From assembly GCA_028023455.1 (NCBI GenBank), contig JAQFVV010006738.1, forward strand, positions 79,501 to 143,500: 64,000 nucleotides of DNA, in the 5' to 3' direction. The notes under the pieces are model-generated. The model did not search any database and had not been told where the DNA came from. It saw nothing but the letters and a program-made list of their open reading frames with translations. Positions within the stretch are counted from its first letter, which is position 1, and each line of letters opens with the position of its first letter. Both the position numbers and the translations under genes were made by a program. Positions 11,641 to 23,567 of the stretch are shown here, one piece after another. The stretch is from Epiperipatus broadwayi. Lineage: Eukaryota > Onychophora > Udeonychophora > Euonychophora > Peripatidae.

Positions 11641-13710
11641 TAAAAGAGTAGTGAGTGATAAGCTCATATCATATCCATGATATGGGGTTCAACTCCATGC
11701 CAAGTTGAATTTTAATTTTTTTTCAGATTCCAAGCAAACTGAGAATTATTTTTTTTTTTTAAATAACTGTTACATAAATATCTTTTCTAAACATGCAAAA
11801 ATTAAAACTACTGGAAGTTTTTAGCATCTAACAGGCATTACAGCCATTTTTAGGGGCATTTTAGAGAACTTTTGCTAGGAAAAATAAAAGTCGCTTCATA
11901 TCTACACATAAAATAAAGCTAAAATAAATTATTTGATATGGACAATTTAATTTTATATAATTATAATTTAACTGTTAAAATAAAAATATAATATATATGA
12001 ATGTATTCTGCATATGCATCAAACGAGAGTACATAAATATAATTTTAAATTAGTACAGATAATGAGCAATGTCATTTACATCAGACAGTCATTTATTTGT
12101 TAATAAGTTGCCTTTTTGAGTTTATTTCCGTGTTTTCTTTCGCAAATTTTATTGAAGTGGAAAATTATTTCATGAACTCATGTATGTACTAAATTAAAGT
12201 TATCTTCATTTATAATGAGTGCGCAATAATAATAAAAAAGATGATCGTTCTTATAATTTATTATAATAATGTATGTAAGTTGTACAAACTTTAAATAAAA
12301 AATAGAGGATAAAACATTTTATTAATGGTTTTTAACTTTAATGGATAATCTCTACAAAACTTTTTGTTAAAATGATAAATACTGTTTTTTAACAGTTTAA
12401 CATTTATTTTTATAAAAGTAAATTGATTACCTTTTGTTATAAATGATATGTTTTTTATGTGACTGGAGTAGATAAAAAAGTAAATTTATATTGACTGAAA
12501 GCAGAAGATAATAACAGTAGTGCATAGAAGGAAGGGGAATGTATATATATAAGACCTTTTTTTTCCTTATTAATATTAGTTTGTTTTTTTTATCTGCTTT
12601 ATTTTCACTTGACAAAAAAGTTCTTCCGCTAATCTCATATTCTTTTAATGTACTTTAGTTAACTCTATTTGACAAGATTGTGTTTACCACAACCGTCAAA
12701 TTAGCAGCTGAATAAATTTAAAGCAGTTGACTAGAATTTTAGTTTAAAAAAATATAGTATAAAAGTTTTACCTCAGATTTGTTTAAAAATAATTATGAAT
12801 GAATATCATATTAAAGGAATGAATTTATAATCAACAAAATTTTCTTACTATGAATAATAAAAAACAAGAAGAGGAACAAAGTGTGACCCAGTCATTTAAA
12901 TAAATTCTAAGAATGTTTTTATATGTTTATCTCTAATAAAATTTTAAATATTTATTTACTGTCAAATGAAATTAAAACTTTTAAAAAAGTTACTTTTTTG
13001 TGTTTCTTTTACTACTTGTTTTATTTTTTATTGTTAAGATTTGTTGTCTAATAAATCTTCTACCTACACACATTTTACTTTACTTCCAAATTTTTACTTT
13101 AAAAAAAATATTTATTTTAAAATGTAAATTATATTAGTAATTGCATTTCATTTTTAAAAATTAATTGACGAAATACATAAAATGTAGTATCTTATTTAAT
13201 AAATCATAAACTATAAACAGTTTTTAAAAAAATATCACAGGCAATTAATAATAGATAATTAAATATATTTATCTTATTTAATAAAGTGCTCACGAAATAA
13301 TATGTCAATAAAACCAACTTATTTATCTAAATTTGTGTTTACTTTTTATTATTTTATTTTATTCCACGTGAATTATTATTATGAATCAATTGCTTATTAA
13401 TGCAATTGATAACTGAAAAAATAAGTCAATGGATAATTAATAATGTGAACAAAAAAATAAAGATGAGAAAGATAAACTTTGAAAAAGCTACAAATAAACA
13501 ATGCATTTCAAAATAAAAACAGATATATAGTCAGATATGTTAGAATAAAATTACACTTCAAAAAGCTTTAAATATCAAAATAGATAGATAGATTATAAAT
13601 AGGTAAATAAATAATTATAAGTAGGTAAGGAATCAGTATATAGATAAGTAGCTAAAATGTAATAGAAGTAATAAAAAATAATGGTGATAATATATTATAT
13701 AAATAGCTAT
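11641..13710. other. AT-rich sequence, no gene recognised
   Basis: Homopolymers and AT-rich text throughout. A 62-codon minus frame at 12427-12615 has random AT-rich composition and no domain. Confidence 0.6.
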
Positions 13711-14061
13711 ATATAAGGCTAAAACCTTAGTACATGTGCCTTGAGTGCTTAATTTTAGCAAGAGAGACCTCTACAAATCATAATGCAAGATTCGGCTTTA
13801 TAAAGATAAGAGGGCCCCCCTCTTATCTCTAACCTATTTTTCTTAATTATATAAGCAAATCTAAAGCATTTTGATTTGAGAGCATGAAACTAATAAATTC
13901 TTCACTGATTAAGTCCACTATTTCTATTAAACATTAACATTCGCGAAATCTTTCGATTTACAACGAGTCAATAAAGTCGAATCTTGCGTTATGATTTGTA
14001 GAGGTCTCTCTTGCTAAAATTAAGCACTCAAGGCACATGTATTAAGATTTTAGCCTTATAT
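13711..14061. mobile_element. Foldback MITE with about 90-bp terminal inverted repeats
   Basis: Both ends start ATATAAGGCTAAAA inward and match for about 90 bases, through TAATTTTAGCAAGAGAGACC to the GCAAGATTCG region. The middle, about 170 bp, codes for nothing visible. Inside the left arm region lies a perfect 11-bp hairpin at 13804-13828 (AGATAAGAGGG, loop CCC). The superfamily is not clear; the flanks permit a TA duplication. Confidence 0.75.
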
Positions 14062-14813
14062 AAGTATTACGTGATGACATCACACATAATAAGAATTAAT
14101 ATTTATAAATAGTTATAATAAACCATAAAAATACTTGCACATTAAAACCAGGAATGGGTATAATGTGGATTATAAATCTACAGATTACAAGTGATGTCTG
14201 ATAAATACCACCCTTATAAAAAAAATACATGAAAACCAAACTTAATTATATATATAATTGACATTTAAGTGATTTCATATTAATATTAATAATAAATACA
14301 TTTATGAAGTTGCTACATCTTTTCAAACTATTAAAGAAAAATTTTAAAAATTCAAAGTGGAAATGGTTCTATTAATATTCAGTGATGTTTTATATAAGCT
14401 AAAAAATAATAATATCTTAACCAGGATTATATAAAAGAATATAATTATTTAATAATTATTAAATAAGTAACTAATTTAAAATATTATTCCTATGTGTAGT
14501 TCACAGGTAAAAGTTTTCCTTTTCTAATAGAACATTAAACTCATCTACTGATATAAAATATAATATATGAGGTTTCAAAACAAATTAACTTAAGATCACA
14601 AGTAATGCCTTATTAAATAATTGGAAAAAGTGAAGTAAATATATTATTACATATATCCGTTCACATACTCATTTAATTTATAATAAGATGAATTTATTTC
14701 TTACATAAAAAATGAGCTATGCAATGAGAGGAATTTATATATCTCAGATAAAAAAAATTATTGTAAGAGGAATTCATCATTTCTTATACAAATAATATAT
14801 ATATATATATATC
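14062..14813. other. AT-rich sequence ending in (AT)n
   Basis: No gene seen. It ends in an (AT)n tract at about 14795-14812 that borders the PLE palindrome. Confidence 0.6.
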
Positions 14814-15404
14814 ATCAAAACTACCCCAAATAGTTAGACCAGACACATAAAAATAATATTAAAACATAACCTGAAGGTTTCACTTACCGCATTCTCAAGT
14901 GTAAAGAACTACAAAAAACCACACATTATATATATTATTGAAAAACTACCCATAAATCCATTCACTTCCCATCCACTCCTTAATATTAAAAGAACCAGTG
15001 TAATTGCTTCAGAATATTAAATTTTCAATAATAAAGACCCTTTAATTTTTCTTTTGATTTATTTCTCTCAAAGAAGACAACCTTAGCTTCATCAAAATCA
15101 ATAGTGATGAAGCTAAGGTTGTCTTCTTTGAGAGAAATGAAATCAAAAGAAGAATTAAAGAGTCTTTATTATTGAAAATTTATTATTCTGAAGCAATTAA
15201 CTTATTTAAGAGTTCTTTTAATATTAAGGGTGGATGGGAAGTGAATGGATTTGTGGGTAGTTTTTAATAGTATATATAATGTGTGGTTTTTTTGTAGTTC
15301 TTTACACTTGAGAAGTCTGCTTTGTAGCAGTGAAACCTTAGGTTGTGTTTTAATATTATTTTTATGCTGGTCTGGTTTAATTTTAGATTTGGGGTAGTTT
15401 TGAT
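14814..15404. mobile_element. Two PLE ends fused head to head in a palindrome
   Basis: Arms 14814-15094 (minus) and 15105-15404 (plus) are inverted copies separated by 10 bases. Each arm is the last part of a PLE coding region plus 3' UTR. The right arm reads DEAKVVFFERNEIKRRIKES onward to a stop after GFVGSF near 15268; the left arm reads IDFDEAKVVFFERN and then has frameshifts. Both were truncated at nearly the same codon, so this is probably one event, not two insertions. The 3' UTR matches that at 1990-2150. Flanks on both sides are (AT)n. Confidence 0.8.
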
Positions 15405-15434
15405 TTTATATTGACTAGTTTAGCTTTATGCTTG

Positions 15435-15438
15435 TAAT

Positions 15439-15484
<46 letters not shown>
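15435..15484. repeat. (TA)n microsatellite
   Basis: About 50 bases of TA repeat lie between the PLE palindrome and the RTE 5' end. Confidence 0.95.
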
Positions 15485-15486
<2 letters not shown>

Positions 15487-15938
15487 ATTAGGCTGCAGAA
15501 AGGAGTTTGCTATTAACTGAAAGGAGACCCTTTGATTCCTCTTGGAGGCCTTAAAGGAACCGAGCAGGGCAAATTTCTAATGTCCACTCCATACGTTCTT
15601 GTCGTTGCAGCTGTTATTACTATATGTTTATTCATATAGTATACGAACATGGATGGGCTGCTCACCAACACGCATTAGCCAGCGTGGTGAGTTTATTGGC
15701 TTTTTACCTCTGAGTTTAAGATCAAGAAACACCATGGTCTTTCTTCTCAGTGCCTGTAAAGGCAGAATGAATGTTTGTGTAAATGATAAAGATTTTTCCC
15801 AATTATACAATTATGACAGACAAAAATAAAGCATGGCCCTTAATCCCAGGAGGCTGAAAAGTCACCAACCAAGGCAGCGGTTGGTGGCCGAAGGCGGAGG
15901 GTGCTAAGAATATCCTGGAGGCAGACCCAGGCTGCCAT

Positions 15939-18769
15939 TTGATGACGAATTTTTATTTAGGTACTTACAACTGCAGATCACTTTCAAGTGAAGGAAGATT
16001 GCAAGAATTAGAAGAAGAACTCTCTTATATTAAATGGGATATTATTGGACTTTGTGAAGTTAGAAGAAAAGGTGAAGAGACAATTGATTTAAAAAGTAGA
16101 CATATGCTCTATTATAAAGGCACAAATATTGGAAATACAAGTGGAGTAGGATTCATTATGAATAAAAAGTGGAAGAACAATATTGTGGAGATTGATGGTG
16201 TATCAGACAGAGTGGCAAGATTAGTTATACAACTTAATAGCAGATATCAAATGCAGATAATTCAGGTTTAAGCCCCAACAAGTTCTCACAGTGATGAAGT
16301 AGTAGAAGATTTTTATATGGATGTACAAAAGGCTTTTGATCAGAGTAAACAACATTTTAAAATTGTTATGGGAGATTTTAATGCTAGAATTGGTAAACAA
16401 ATGAAAGATGAAAGTGTTGTAGGTAATTTTGGTTATGGTAATAGAAATGAGAGAGGACATAGACTTGTGGAGTTTGCAGAGAAGGAAAAACTTTATATTA
16501 TGAATTCTTTTTTTGAGAAAAATGTTAGAAGGAAATGGACATGGAAGCATCCAAATGAAGGTACAGCAGAATTGGATTATATTTTGACTAACAGGAAATA
16601 CATATTTCAAGATTGTAATGTTCTTAATAAATTTAACACAGGAAGTGATCATCGATTAGAAAGGGGTAAGATACATGTTAATGTAAAACTAGAGAGACAA
16701 AAATTATTAAGAAAAACTATATTTACAGTTGATATTCCTAATCTTCAGAAACATTCTAATGAATTTAAATTAGAACTTACAAATCGGTTTCAAGTATTAG
16801 TAGATTTTGAACATGATTCAGATTTGAATGAAATTAATATGAAAATAACTGATACACTTTTAAAAACTGCAACAAAGATAGCTGGTAGAAAAAAGCAGCA
16901 ATTGACTAATAAAATTTCTACTGAGACTAGAGAACTTGTGAAGAAAAGAAGGAATATGAAGATATGCAAGAATGATGCATTAAAAAGAATTGAATATCTC
17001 GAATTTTGTAAAATGGTGCGGAAAAGAGTTGAAAATGATGTAAGAAAGTATAACTGTGAACTAGCAAGAAAAGCTGTAGAAGAAAATAAAAGTCTTAAGA
17101 ATGTAAAACAACATTTTGGTATTGGTAGGAAATTTATATCTGTAATAAGGAAAAAAGATGGAATTATTACTAAAAAGAGGGATGACATTATGAAATTGGT
17201 AGAAGATTTTTATCAAGAATTATATAGTAATAAAGAACAAGTACCTCCTATATCTATTACATCTTCCGAATTGCTCCAGAATTTTAAATGAAGAAGTGAA
17301 AAATGCAATTAAATGTATGAAAAAAGGAAAGGCTCCAGGTAATGATGGAATTATAATTGATATATTAAAAGAAGCAGGTGAAGAAACAGAAAAAATATTA
17401 GCAAAGTTATATACCAAATGTCTAAATGATAAAGATGTACTGGATGATTGGAAGAATGCAGTAATAATATTAATATTTAAAAAGGTGATAAAGAAGATAT
17501 TAGAAATTACAGACCTATCAGCCTTTTATCAGTTTTATATAAAATTTTTACCAAGATAATTACAACTCGTCTACAGAGAACCGTGGATTTTCACCAACCA
17601 AGAGAACAAGCTGGATTTAAAAGTGGTTTTAGTACAGTAGATCATATTCAAGTATTGAGAGAAGTTATAGAAAGGACAAATGAATATGAGTTGTCATTAT
17701 GTTTTGGATTTGTAGATTATGAAAAGGCATTTGATTCTATAAACATTTCTTCAGTGATTAAAGCATTGGATCATCAAGGTATAGATCCAGGATATTGTCA
17801 TATTTTAAAGAATATTTATAAAAATGCAACAGCAACAATTAGATTACATAATGATACTGGGAAAGTCAACATTGAGAAAGGTGTAAGACAAGGTGACTCC
17901 ATATCTCCAAAACTTTTTACAGCAGTGCTGCAAGAAGTATTTTGTGGATTAAAATGGGAAACTAAAGGAGTGAAAGTAAATGGAGATTATTTAAGTCATT
18001 TAGATTTCACAGATGATGTAGTTGTTTTTGCAAATAATGCTTCCGAGCTGCAGGAAATGTTGCAGGAGTTATCAGATGAAAGTAGGAAAGTAGGACTAAA
18101 GATAAATGTTAAAAAGACTAAAGTAATGTTTAATCGATTTGCTCCAAATATGAAAATAAAGATTGATTATGATGAATTAGAAGAAGTTAAGAGTTACAAA
18201 TACCTTGGTCAGATTATTAATACAGATGGAAACATAATAGAGGAAATTAATCATAGAATTAAACTTGGTTGGAGTGCTTTTGGTAGAAATAACTTGATAT
18301 TAAAAGGAAATATGCCTATGTGTTTGAAAAGAAAGGTTTTTAACAAATGTGTTTTACCAGTTCTTACTTATGGATCTGAGACTTGGACACTTAATAGAAG
18401 ATCAATACAGAGACTTCAGACCACTCAAAGAAGTATGGAGAGAAGATCGGAAGAGTAACAAGAAGAGATCGAAAACGCAATGTATGGGTAAGAGAACAAA
18501 CAGGTGTTACTGACCTCATTGAAAAAATTAAAAGATTGAAGTGGAGTTGGGCTGGACATATTGCTAGAAGAGATGATAATAGATGGACAATTGAAATTTT
18601 AAACTGGATTCCAAGAGATTGTAAAAGACCCAGAAGGAGACCACATGTAAGATGGATGGATGAAATAAGAAAATGTGTAGGGCTGATGTGGAGAAGAGAA
18701 GCTAAAGATCGGAGAAGATGGATTAAACTTGGAGAGACCTTCATCCTGCAGTGGATTGATAATGGTTGA
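15939..18769 (+). pseudogene. RTE endonuclease-reverse transcriptase, broken reading frame
   Basis: The apurinic endonuclease domain opens with FYLGTYNCRSL and has CEVRRKGEE; GDFNARIG follows near 16370 and GSDHR near 16645. The reverse transcriptase reads CMKKGKAPGNDG, EQAGFKSGFSTVDH, FVDYEKAFDSI (motif A Asp kept), GVRQGDSISP and LDFTDDVVVF (FADD changed to FTDD). The carboxy end has WAGHIARRDDNRW. Lesions: a TAA stop at about 16270 where RTE has Tyr, a one-base gain near 17273, a one-base loss near 17480, and an apparent break at 18444-18455 that is an adapter sequence. The protein would nick the target and copy the RNA in the nucleus. Confidence 0.85.
18444..18455 (+). other. Illumina adapter core inside the RTE frame
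   Basis: The bases AGATCGGAAGAG equal the first 12 of the common Illumina adapter. The sister RTE copy has TGCATGTTGG here, coding for part of the conserved CMLGV stretch; this copy is one base shorter, which ends the frame at RRSEE. I read this as an assembly artefact. Confidence 0.75.
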
Positions 18770-18773
18770 TAAT

Positions 18774-20493
18774 GATATATATATATATATATATATGACA
18801 ATGCTGAGAATATGAGACAACTATTCAAATTATTCATATAATAAGTTAAATTTGCCAACGTCTTACTTTTAGTACATGTGTCTTTAATAACTCACTAAAT
18901 ATCAACACAATTCCTTTACCTTGGAATAACTTATTTATAAGATTTAAAGTTTATAACCATAATAAATTTTACTAATCATTATATAACCCTTAAAAACGTA
19001 ACTGTTCACAATATAAGTGTTACATAGGATGTTTGCAAATACGTATTATATTTAAAGAAAAAAAACATTATTAAATGTTATCTTTATTGTTTTAAAAGAA
19101 TCTTTTTGGGGAAAGCTAAGAGAAAATAAATGCATAGCAGTAATTCATAAAAAAAATTTATTAATGAAAATAGTCTTTTATTTTTTCACTCTAAAGCCCT
19201 AAATTCAAAGTTCATTTTCTATATGATTTTGAGTAAATTTCCTAGATGATCATTGTTGATGAATTTAAAAAAAGATTACCAAAAGAAAGTTTATCCTTAT
19301 TAAATTTTAAAAGTTCTAGATAAAATTTTTGCTAGTAAAACTTCTTTTGAAGAAAATTATACATGGATGTAAAAATTTAAGAATTTTTAGAAATGTTAAA
19401 CTATTGATTGATTCATGCAATAATATTCTCCTTCTGGATATCATTAAAAAATAACTTCTTCAATGCTTACGTTTAGAAAAGATAATTTCCTTTTTTAGAT
19501 AGATTTTTAATTTATTTTAGCTTTTATTTTATTTTAACCTTATGACTTGATGAAATTCATTCATAATGTAGGTCAGTGAAATAGAGGTTTCACAAGTCCC
19601 ATCACAATACCTTTATCTAACTGACTATAGTGTCGAATAACTTTAATATTGTTGTTATTGTATTAATATAAAATGATCTAGTTGGATTGAAGTTTCTTAT
19701 CAAATAAAAATGTTTTTGTTAAGGGTAAACAACTTCCACTTACTGCAAAATTAATGATATCCAAATTATTAATAGTTAACTAAAGATATCATCTTTTATC
19801 AACAGCATGGCACTAAAATTTTTCATTATCTGCTTTGAATATACCTTAAACATTTGTTTTGAAATACTTTGTATTCAACTATTTCTAAAACTAATTTAAA
19901 TATTATCAAAAAATAATAAAAATATAACTTAAATAATTAACTTTTTATATAATTTTATTAAACTTAAAATCATACCTCCTTTGTTTATTTAAATACATAT
20001 CAACACACATATATTCTTCGACAAATATTAAAACTAAAATAATTGCCTATAATATTTCAATCAGTTTTTTTTTTTAATTTAAAATAACCTTCCACTTAAA
20101 CATGAATAAAATATTTTAATCTAAACAACTTTCTAAACAAAAAAGTAATTAGTTTAAAATGAAAAACAACTGTATGTGCAAAACATAAAAAAAGACACAT
20201 TTAGTTTATTTTTAAAGTAAGATTTATAACCACAAAGTTTCATGATAAAAATGAAATCTTTACTCTTTTAAAGATTATGCATTTTTTTAAATTCATAGCA
20301 AATGCTAATTAATTACATTATATATGGTTCATTAGATGTTTTTGCTACAAATTAATATTTATATCCCTTATGTATATATCATATTGTGTTGCAAATTTGT
20401 GGTAATTTTGACTATATCATAGTAAGTATATGTACATAATAATATGTAAGTATGATAACCCAATAAGTGACTAAAATATAAAAATATTCTTTT
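18774..20493. other. (AT)n then AT-rich sequence, no gene recognised
   Basis: An (AT)n tract at 18774-18796 closes the RTE. The rest has short open frames of AT-rich composition only. Confidence 0.6.
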
Positions 20494-20610
20494 AAGTAAA
20501 AAGTGTTAAAACAGGCAAAACTCACTATACATATGGCCACACACCAAGCTAGAGTAATTAATGGATGCCAGAAGGCTTGTGCATGAAATCCCCATATAGT
20601 GTCTACTCAT

Positions 20611-20665
20611 CCAATATCCCCAGACTAGTTTCTGGCTTGTGGCCTTCATCAGTGAGAAGCCTTGG
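20611..20665 (-). ncRNA. Hammerhead ribozyme, family A copy 2, minus unit
   Basis: The core CTGATGA, helix II GGC/GCC with loop CACAA, GAAAC, ACTAGT and GTC are all intact on the minus strand. The outer helix I pair CCAA with TTGG is kept. This copy and the one at 11480 are the best candidates for activity. Confidence 0.8.
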
Positions 20666-20924
20666 ATCTGAGAGCACTGCACCTAGATCTTAGGATCTAA
20701 TGCAACCCTCCAGCAGCTACCTTTTATCTCCACTTAACTACAAAACTATGAGTCTTAAACTGAAAACACCTTAATGTTTTCAATCCAAGCCCATTAGCTT
20801 ATATAGTCATATGGGTCTGAATTCAATTCAGTACCCATACATTTTGGTGTCTTTGATTCTTTAATAACCATATACACCACTATCCTATTAGGCAAAATTG
20901 GTTTTAAGCCAATAAACATCACAT

Positions 20925-20979
20925 GACCACAATCTCACTGATAAAGGCCACAAGCCAGAAACTAGTATGGGGATATTGG
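20925..20979 (+). ncRNA. Hammerhead ribozyme relic, family A copy 2, plus unit
   Basis: The core is CTGATAA (the invariant G8 is A) and the cleavage triplet is GTA in place of GTC. The 5' outer strand of helix I is missing at the inverted junction. Predicted inactive. Confidence 0.7.
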
Positions 20980-21259
20980 ATGAGTAGGCTGTAGATGGGG
21001 ATTTTATGCACAAATCTTCTGGCATCCATTGATTACTCTAGGTTGGTGTGTGGCAATCTGTATAGTGAGTTTTGCCTGTTTTAACAACAGTTATACACAA
21101 GCATAAGTGATGGTGATCATGTGAAGTAAAAAGTGTTTGATAGTTTTGTTTCTGATTGGAATTTTTTATTTTTTTAAAAAAAGTGCTTGCCAAACTATAT
21201 TGTAGATGGACTTCACATAATACATATAATATTATTTCAAATCGATTTGACACACACAC

Positions 21260-21262
<3 letters not shown>

Positions 21263-21290
<28 letters not shown>
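21263..21290. repeat. (TA)n at the 3' end of the minus RTE
   Basis: A short TA repeat borders the TGATAATG-type tail of the minus-strand RTE, as at 18774 for the plus copy. Confidence 0.9.
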
Positions 21291-21293
<3 letters not shown>

Positions 21294-23567
21294 TTATCAA
21301 CCATTATCAATCCACTGCAGGATGAAGGTCTCTCCAAGTTTAATCCATCTTCTCTGATCTTTAGCTTCTCTTCTCCACATCACCCCTGCACACTTTCTTA
21401 TTTCATCCATCCATCTCACATGTGGTCTCTTTCTGGGTCTTTTACAATCTCTTGGAATCCAGTTTAAAATTTCAATTGTCCATCTATTATCATCTCTTCT
21501 AGCAATATGTCCAGCCCAACTCCACTTCAATCTTTTAATTTTTTCAATGAGGTCAGTAACACCTGTTTGTTCTCTTACCCATACATTGCGTTTTCGATCT
21601 CTTCTTGTTACTCCCAACATGCATCTCTCCATATTTTTTTGAGTGGTCTGAAGTTTCTGTATTGCTCTTCTATTAAGTGTCCAAGTCTTAGATCCATAAG
21701 TAAGAACTGGTAAAACACATTTGTTAAAAACCTTCCTTTTCAAACACATAGGCATATTTCCTTTTAGTATCAAGTTATTTCTACCAAAAGCACTCCAACC
21801 AAGTTTAATTCTATGATTAATTTCATCCATTATGTTTCCATCTGTATTAATATTCTGACCAAGGTATTTGTAACTGTTAACTTCTTCTAATTCATCATAA
21901 TCAATCTTTATTTTCATATTTTGAGCAAATCGATTAAACATTACTTTAGTCTTTTTAACATTTATCTTTAATCCTACTTTCCTACTTTCATCTGATAACT
22001 CCTGCAACATTTCCTGTAGCTCTGAAGCATTATTTGCAAAAACAACTACATCATCTGCAAAATCTAAATGACTTAAATAGTCTTCATTTACTTTCACTCC
22101 TTTAGTTTCCCATTTTAATCCACAAAATACTTCTTGCAGCACTGCTGTAAAAAGTTTTGGAGATATGGAGTCACCCTGTCTTACACCCTTCTCAATGTTG
22201 ACTTTCCTAGTATCATTATGTAATCTAATTGTTGCTGTTGCATTTTTATAAATAGTCTTTAAAATATGACAATATCCTGGGTCTATACATTTATGATCCA
22301 ATGCTTTAATCACTGAAGAAATGTTTATAGAATCAAATGCCTTTTCATAATGTACAAATCCAAAACATAACAACTCATATTCATTTGTCCTTTCTATAAC
22401 TTCTCTCAATACCTGAATATGATCTACTGTACTAAAACCACCTTTAAATCCAGCTTGTTCTCTTGGTTGATGGAAATCCAATGTTTTCTGTAGACGAGTT
22501 GTAATTATCTTGGTAAAAATTTTATATAAAACTGATAAAAGGCTGATAGGTCTGCAATTTTTAATATCTTCTTTATCACCTTTTTTAAATATTAATATTA
22601 TTACTGCATTCTTCCAATCATCAGGTACATCTTTATCATTTAGACATTTGGTATATAACTTTGCTAAAAAAAATTCTATTTCTTCACCTGCTTCTTTTAA
22701 TATATCAATTATAATCCCATCATTACCTGGAGCCTTTCCTTTCTTCATACATTTAATTGCATTTCTCACTTCTTCATTTAAAATTCTGGGCAATTTGAAA
22801 GATGTAATAGATATAGGAGGTACTTGTTCTTTATTACTATATAATTCTTGATAAAAATCTTCTACCAATTTCATGATGTCATCTCTCTTTTTAGTAATAA
22901 TTCCATCTTTTTTTCTTATTGCAGATATAAATTTTCTACCAATACCAAAATTTTGTTTTACATTCTTAAGACTTTTATTTTCTTCTACAGCTTTTCTTGC
23001 TAGTTCATCATTTTCAACTCTTTTCCGCACCATTTTACAAAATTCGAGATATTCAATTCTTTTTAATGCATCATTTTTGTATATCTTCATATTCCTTCTT
23101 TTCTTCATAAATTCTCTAGTCTCAGTAGAAATTTTATTGGTCAATTTCTGCTTTTTTTTCTACCAGCTATCTTTGTTGCAGTTTTTAAAAGTGTATCAGT
23201 TATTTTCATATTAATTTCTTTCAAATCTGAATCATGTTCAAAATCTACTAATACTTGAAACCGATTTGTAAGTTCTAATTTAAATTCATTAGAATGTTTC
23301 TGAAGATGTTTTTTCTTAATAATTTTTCTGTAAATGTTTTTTCTTAATATTTTTTCTCTTTCTAATTTTGCATTAACACGTAACTTACACCTTACTAATC
23401 GATGATCACTTCCTGTGTTAAATTTATTAAGAACATTACAATCTTGAAATATGTTTTTCCTGTTAGTCAAAATATAATCCAATTCTGCTGTACCTTCATT
23501 TGGATGCTTCCATGTCCATTTCCTTTTAACATTTTTCTCAAAAAAATAATTCATAATATAAAGTTTT
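21291..23567 (-). mobile_element. RTE-clade retrotransposon, 5'-truncated
   Basis: The sequence matches the plus RTE from its 3' tail up to the middle of the endonuclease domain (AAACTTTATATTATG at its 5' limit, 23567) and then stops. This is ordinary 5' truncation of target-primed reverse transcription. The two copies are close enough to be recent relatives. Confidence 0.85.
21297..23567 (-). pseudogene. RTE reverse transcriptase, nearly open
   Basis: Reverse transcriptase and tail form one open stretch of about 615 codons (21297-23144). RIYE-type motifs include KKGKAPGNDG, REQAGFKGGFSTVDH, FADD at about residue 362, and the carboxy end WAGHIARRDDNRW. The motif A Asp has become His (FVHYEKAFD), so it is probably inactive despite FADD. 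The endonuclease remnant (KWTWKHPNEGTAELDYILTN, GSDHR) is in another frame after a slip in a run of A near 23150. An extra Lys-rich stretch is present near 23330 relative to the plus copy. Confidence 0.85.

Larger units (their letters stand above)
15485..18773 (+). mobile_element. RTE-clade non-LTR retrotransposon, full-length but defective
   Basis: At 3.3 kb this is the usual RTE length. A 450-base 5' leader of mixed composition (GC-rich around 15840-15940) precedes the coding region, and the 3' end has TTGATAATGGTTGATAATG, an RTE-like short-repeat tail, running into (AT)n. The copy on the minus strand at 21291-23567 is close to it in sequence. Confidence 0.85.
20494..21137. mobile_element. 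Hammerhead repeat, family A copy 2, with 14-bp target duplication
   Basis: The insertion 20508-21123 is flanked by AAGTAAAAAGTGTT on both sides (20494-20507 and 21124-21137). It holds a nearly full unit on the minus strand (20508-20925) joined to a partial plus-strand unit (20926-21123). The inverted pair resembles PLE insertions. No protein is encoded, so the insertion machinery must come from elsewhere. Confidence 0.85.

Noticed and set aside
18700-18715. AGATCGG in the plus RTE near its 3' end
   Set aside because: The sister copy has AGATCAG here; the change is a single ordinary substitution and the next bases do not follow the adapter.
16221-18858. Minus-strand frames across the plus RTE
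   Set aside because: They are antisense shadows of the RTE coding region, as are the plus-strand frames at 21507-23611.
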